Source: Heliophilum fasciatum (GTDB taxonomy: Bacteria > Bacillota > Desulfitobacteriia > Heliobacteriales > Heliobacteriaceae). Taken from it: 64,000 nt of DNA. The stretch spans positions 112,003 to 176,002 of the forward strand of contig NZ_SLXT01000005.1 in NCBI RefSeq assembly GCF_004341395.1. The letters run 5' to 3'. Positions 63,117 to 64,000 of the stretch are shown here, one piece after another (positions within the stretch are counted from its first letter, which is position 1; each line of letters opens with the position of its first letter). The position numbers and the translations under genes are program-made. The notes beneath the pieces were generated by a model, which saw only the letters and a program-made list of their open reading frames with translations, made no database searches and had not been told where the DNA came from.

Positions 63117-63797
63117 ATGGATATTACATTGGTAGAACAACATAAAGAAAAGGAAGCTACGCCTTTTTTGATCCGGGACGCTCAATTTGTGATCAGCGCC
63201 GTACGCCATGATCAATACCCGCAAGAACCGTGGCCGGAAGTGGCATTGGCCGGTCGATCGAACGTAGGCAAATCTTCCTTGATCAATCGGCTCTGCAATC
63301 GCCGCCACTTGGCCAAGACATCATCGAAGCCGGGAAAGACGCAAACGATCAATTTTTATCGGATCAACAACAACTGCCATTTGATCGATTTGCCCGGTTA
63401 CGGATACGCCAGTGTCTCCAAGACGCAAAGGGCCACTTGGGGTCCGATGATGGAGACGTACATGAAAAAGCGGGAGCAACTGCGGGCCGTGCTGCAATTG
63501 GTCGATCTGCGGCACCCGCCGAGCAGTGATGACAAGGCCATGCATGCGTGGTTGAATCATTATGAAATCGCCACGGCCGTGATCGCTACCAAGGCGGATA
63601 AGATTCCCCGCGGTAAACGTAGCGCCCATCTGGCCGTCATTCGCCGTGATCTGCAAGTGCCCAAAGAAATACCGATCTTGGCCTTTTCCGCAGAGACGGG
63701 AGAAGGTAAGGAGGATGTTCTGGACTTGCTGGCCTACTTGTGGGAAGAACGGGACGAAGAGATGCTTATCTCTGTCGATGCCGTTCCGGAGGAATAG
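63117..63797 (+). CDS. engB: Ribosome biogenesis GTP-binding protein EngB (YsxC/YihA)
   Basis: About 226 residues. GTPase motifs are intact: G1 LAGRSNVGKSSLIN, G2 TSSKPGKTQTIN, G3 DLPGYGYA, G4 ATKADK. It assists large ribosomal subunit assembly. The start is uncertain: ATG 63087, ATG 63117 and TTG 63129 are all in frame, and only the last has a spaced purine site (AAGGATGG). Position after lonA is the usual Firmicute order (lonA-ysxC). Confidence 0.93.
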   Translation: MDITLVEQHKEKEATPFLIRDAQFVISAVRHDQYPQEPWPEVALAGRSNVGKSSLINRLCNRRHLAKTSSKPGKTQTINFYRINNNCHLIDLPGYGYASVSKTQRATWGPMMETYMKKREQLRAVLQLVDLRHPPSSDDKAMHAWLNHYEIATAVIATKADKIPRGKRSAHLAVIRRDLQVPKEIPILAFSAETGEGKEDVLDLLAYLWEERDEEMLISVDAVPEE

Positions 63798-63807
63798 ACG
63801 ACAATAG

Positions 63808-63846
63808 AAAAACCTCGCCTTTTCAGAATGAAGGCGAGGTTTTTGC
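63808..63846 (+). terminator. Terminator after engB
   Basis: AAAAACCTCGCCTT pairs with AAGGCGAGGTTTTTG around a 9-nt loop. Confidence 0.9.
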
Positions 63847-63905
63847 TTTTGGTTTAAAGTTTGATCTGGCCATCGTTCTGTTCCGGTAATTTTGATAGTT
63901 TTTCC

Positions 63906-64000
63906 GGCTCTTCGCTGTTTCGTGTGGGTAACGAGTCGTAAAATAGGGTAAAATTAGGATATGAAAAACATCGATTTATTCCAACTTGGATTAGGCCTGA
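63906..64000 (+). mobile_element. Left end of an ISL3-family insertion sequence (truncated by window edge)
   Basis: GGCTCTTCGCTGTTTCGTGT (from 63906) has the GGCTCTTcG start typical of ISL3 terminal inverted repeats. A transposase frame opens 55 bases further in, at 63961. The right end lies outside the window, so target duplication cannot be checked. Confidence 0.65.
63961..64000 (+). CDS. ISL3-family transposase, first 13 residues (truncated by window edge)
   Basis: ATG 63961 opens MKNIDLFQLGLGL and runs off the window. The DLFQLGLGL opening is characteristic of ISL3 transposases, whose N-terminus continues into a zinc-binding helix-turn-helix domain. Only 13 residues are visible, so intactness is unknown. 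The terminal repeat just upstream supports the call. Confidence 0.6.
   Translation, partial: MKNIDLFQLGLGL

Noticed and set aside
1..64000. CRISPR arrays, prophage, restriction-modification or toxin-antitoxin systems
   Set aside because: No regularly spaced direct repeats, no phage structural or integrase genes and no paired toxin/antitoxin-like small genes were seen.

Overview
The window looks like chromosomal DNA of an anaerobic, endospore-forming Firmicute, probably of the class Clostridia. The pointers are a sporulation-type LonB next to LonA, a GerMN lipoprotein, strong AAGGAGG ribosome-binding sites with many TTG/GTG starts, a B-type RNase P RNA, rubredoxin and rubrerythrin genes, class I Fe-S fumarase and a split methylmalonyl-CoA mutase. 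Genus was not determined. All calls come from reading the sequence and from family knowledge; no database search was run.

0-12 kb: lactate catabolism. After a partial MBL-fold hydrolase, a copper-amine-oxidase-N-like secreted protein and an MFS transporter comes a four-gene operon. It encodes LutC, a LutB/LutA fusion of the LdhH type, a GlcD-like flavoprotein and a GlcF-like Fe-S protein. Facing it on the minus strand are a TlpA/ResA-like lipoprotein, an L-lactate permease and a thioredoxin-reductase-like flavoprotein that has lost its NADPH motifs.

12-24 kb: a nearly complete succinate/methylmalonyl-CoA (propionate) pathway on the plus strand: sdhCAB/frdCAB, sucCD, split methylmalonyl-CoA mutase, epimerase, carboxytransferase 12S subunit, a small OadG-like segment fused in frame to the biotin carrier, and the 5S subunit. 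Fumarase alpha/beta lies separately at 51.5-52.9 kb. Together with the lactate genes this gives a route lactate -> pyruvate -> oxaloacetate -> fumarate -> succinate -> propionate, or the reverse. A folded leader of about 160 nt lies between sucD and the B12-dependent mutase.

24-30.6 kb: a P-loop/Gls24-like protein, then a stretch of about 600 nt with no credible gene but dense self-complementarity, a long-range closing helix and a terminator. This is a large structured RNA candidate, possibly OLE RNA. tRNA-Tyr, tRNA-Pro and the RNase P RNA follow on the minus strand, then a membrane metallophosphoesterase, a 57-residue protein, a HemAT-like globin sensor and several very small membrane proteins.

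30.7-49 kb: mixed housekeeping and signalling: PhoH, MidA-like methyltransferase, rubredoxin, rubrerythrin, QueD, a YkgJ-like cysteine-cluster protein, a STAS/CheC/anti-sigma-kinase cassette, a DUF1858 protein, an HD-GYP protein, YitT, a SNF2-type helicase, a lipid-linked sugar trio (GT2, small EmrE-like protein, GT39), split TauE/SafE halves, an SDR, a ZIP transporter, a GerMN lipoprotein and MurI.

49-64 kb: a 2-hydroxyacyl-CoA dehydratase-like protein with its activator ATPase, fumarase, rph-rdgB, three tRNAs (Arg, Gln, Leu), and the proteostasis cluster tig-clpP-clpX-lonB-lonA-engB. The window ends inside the left end of an ISL3-family insertion sequence.
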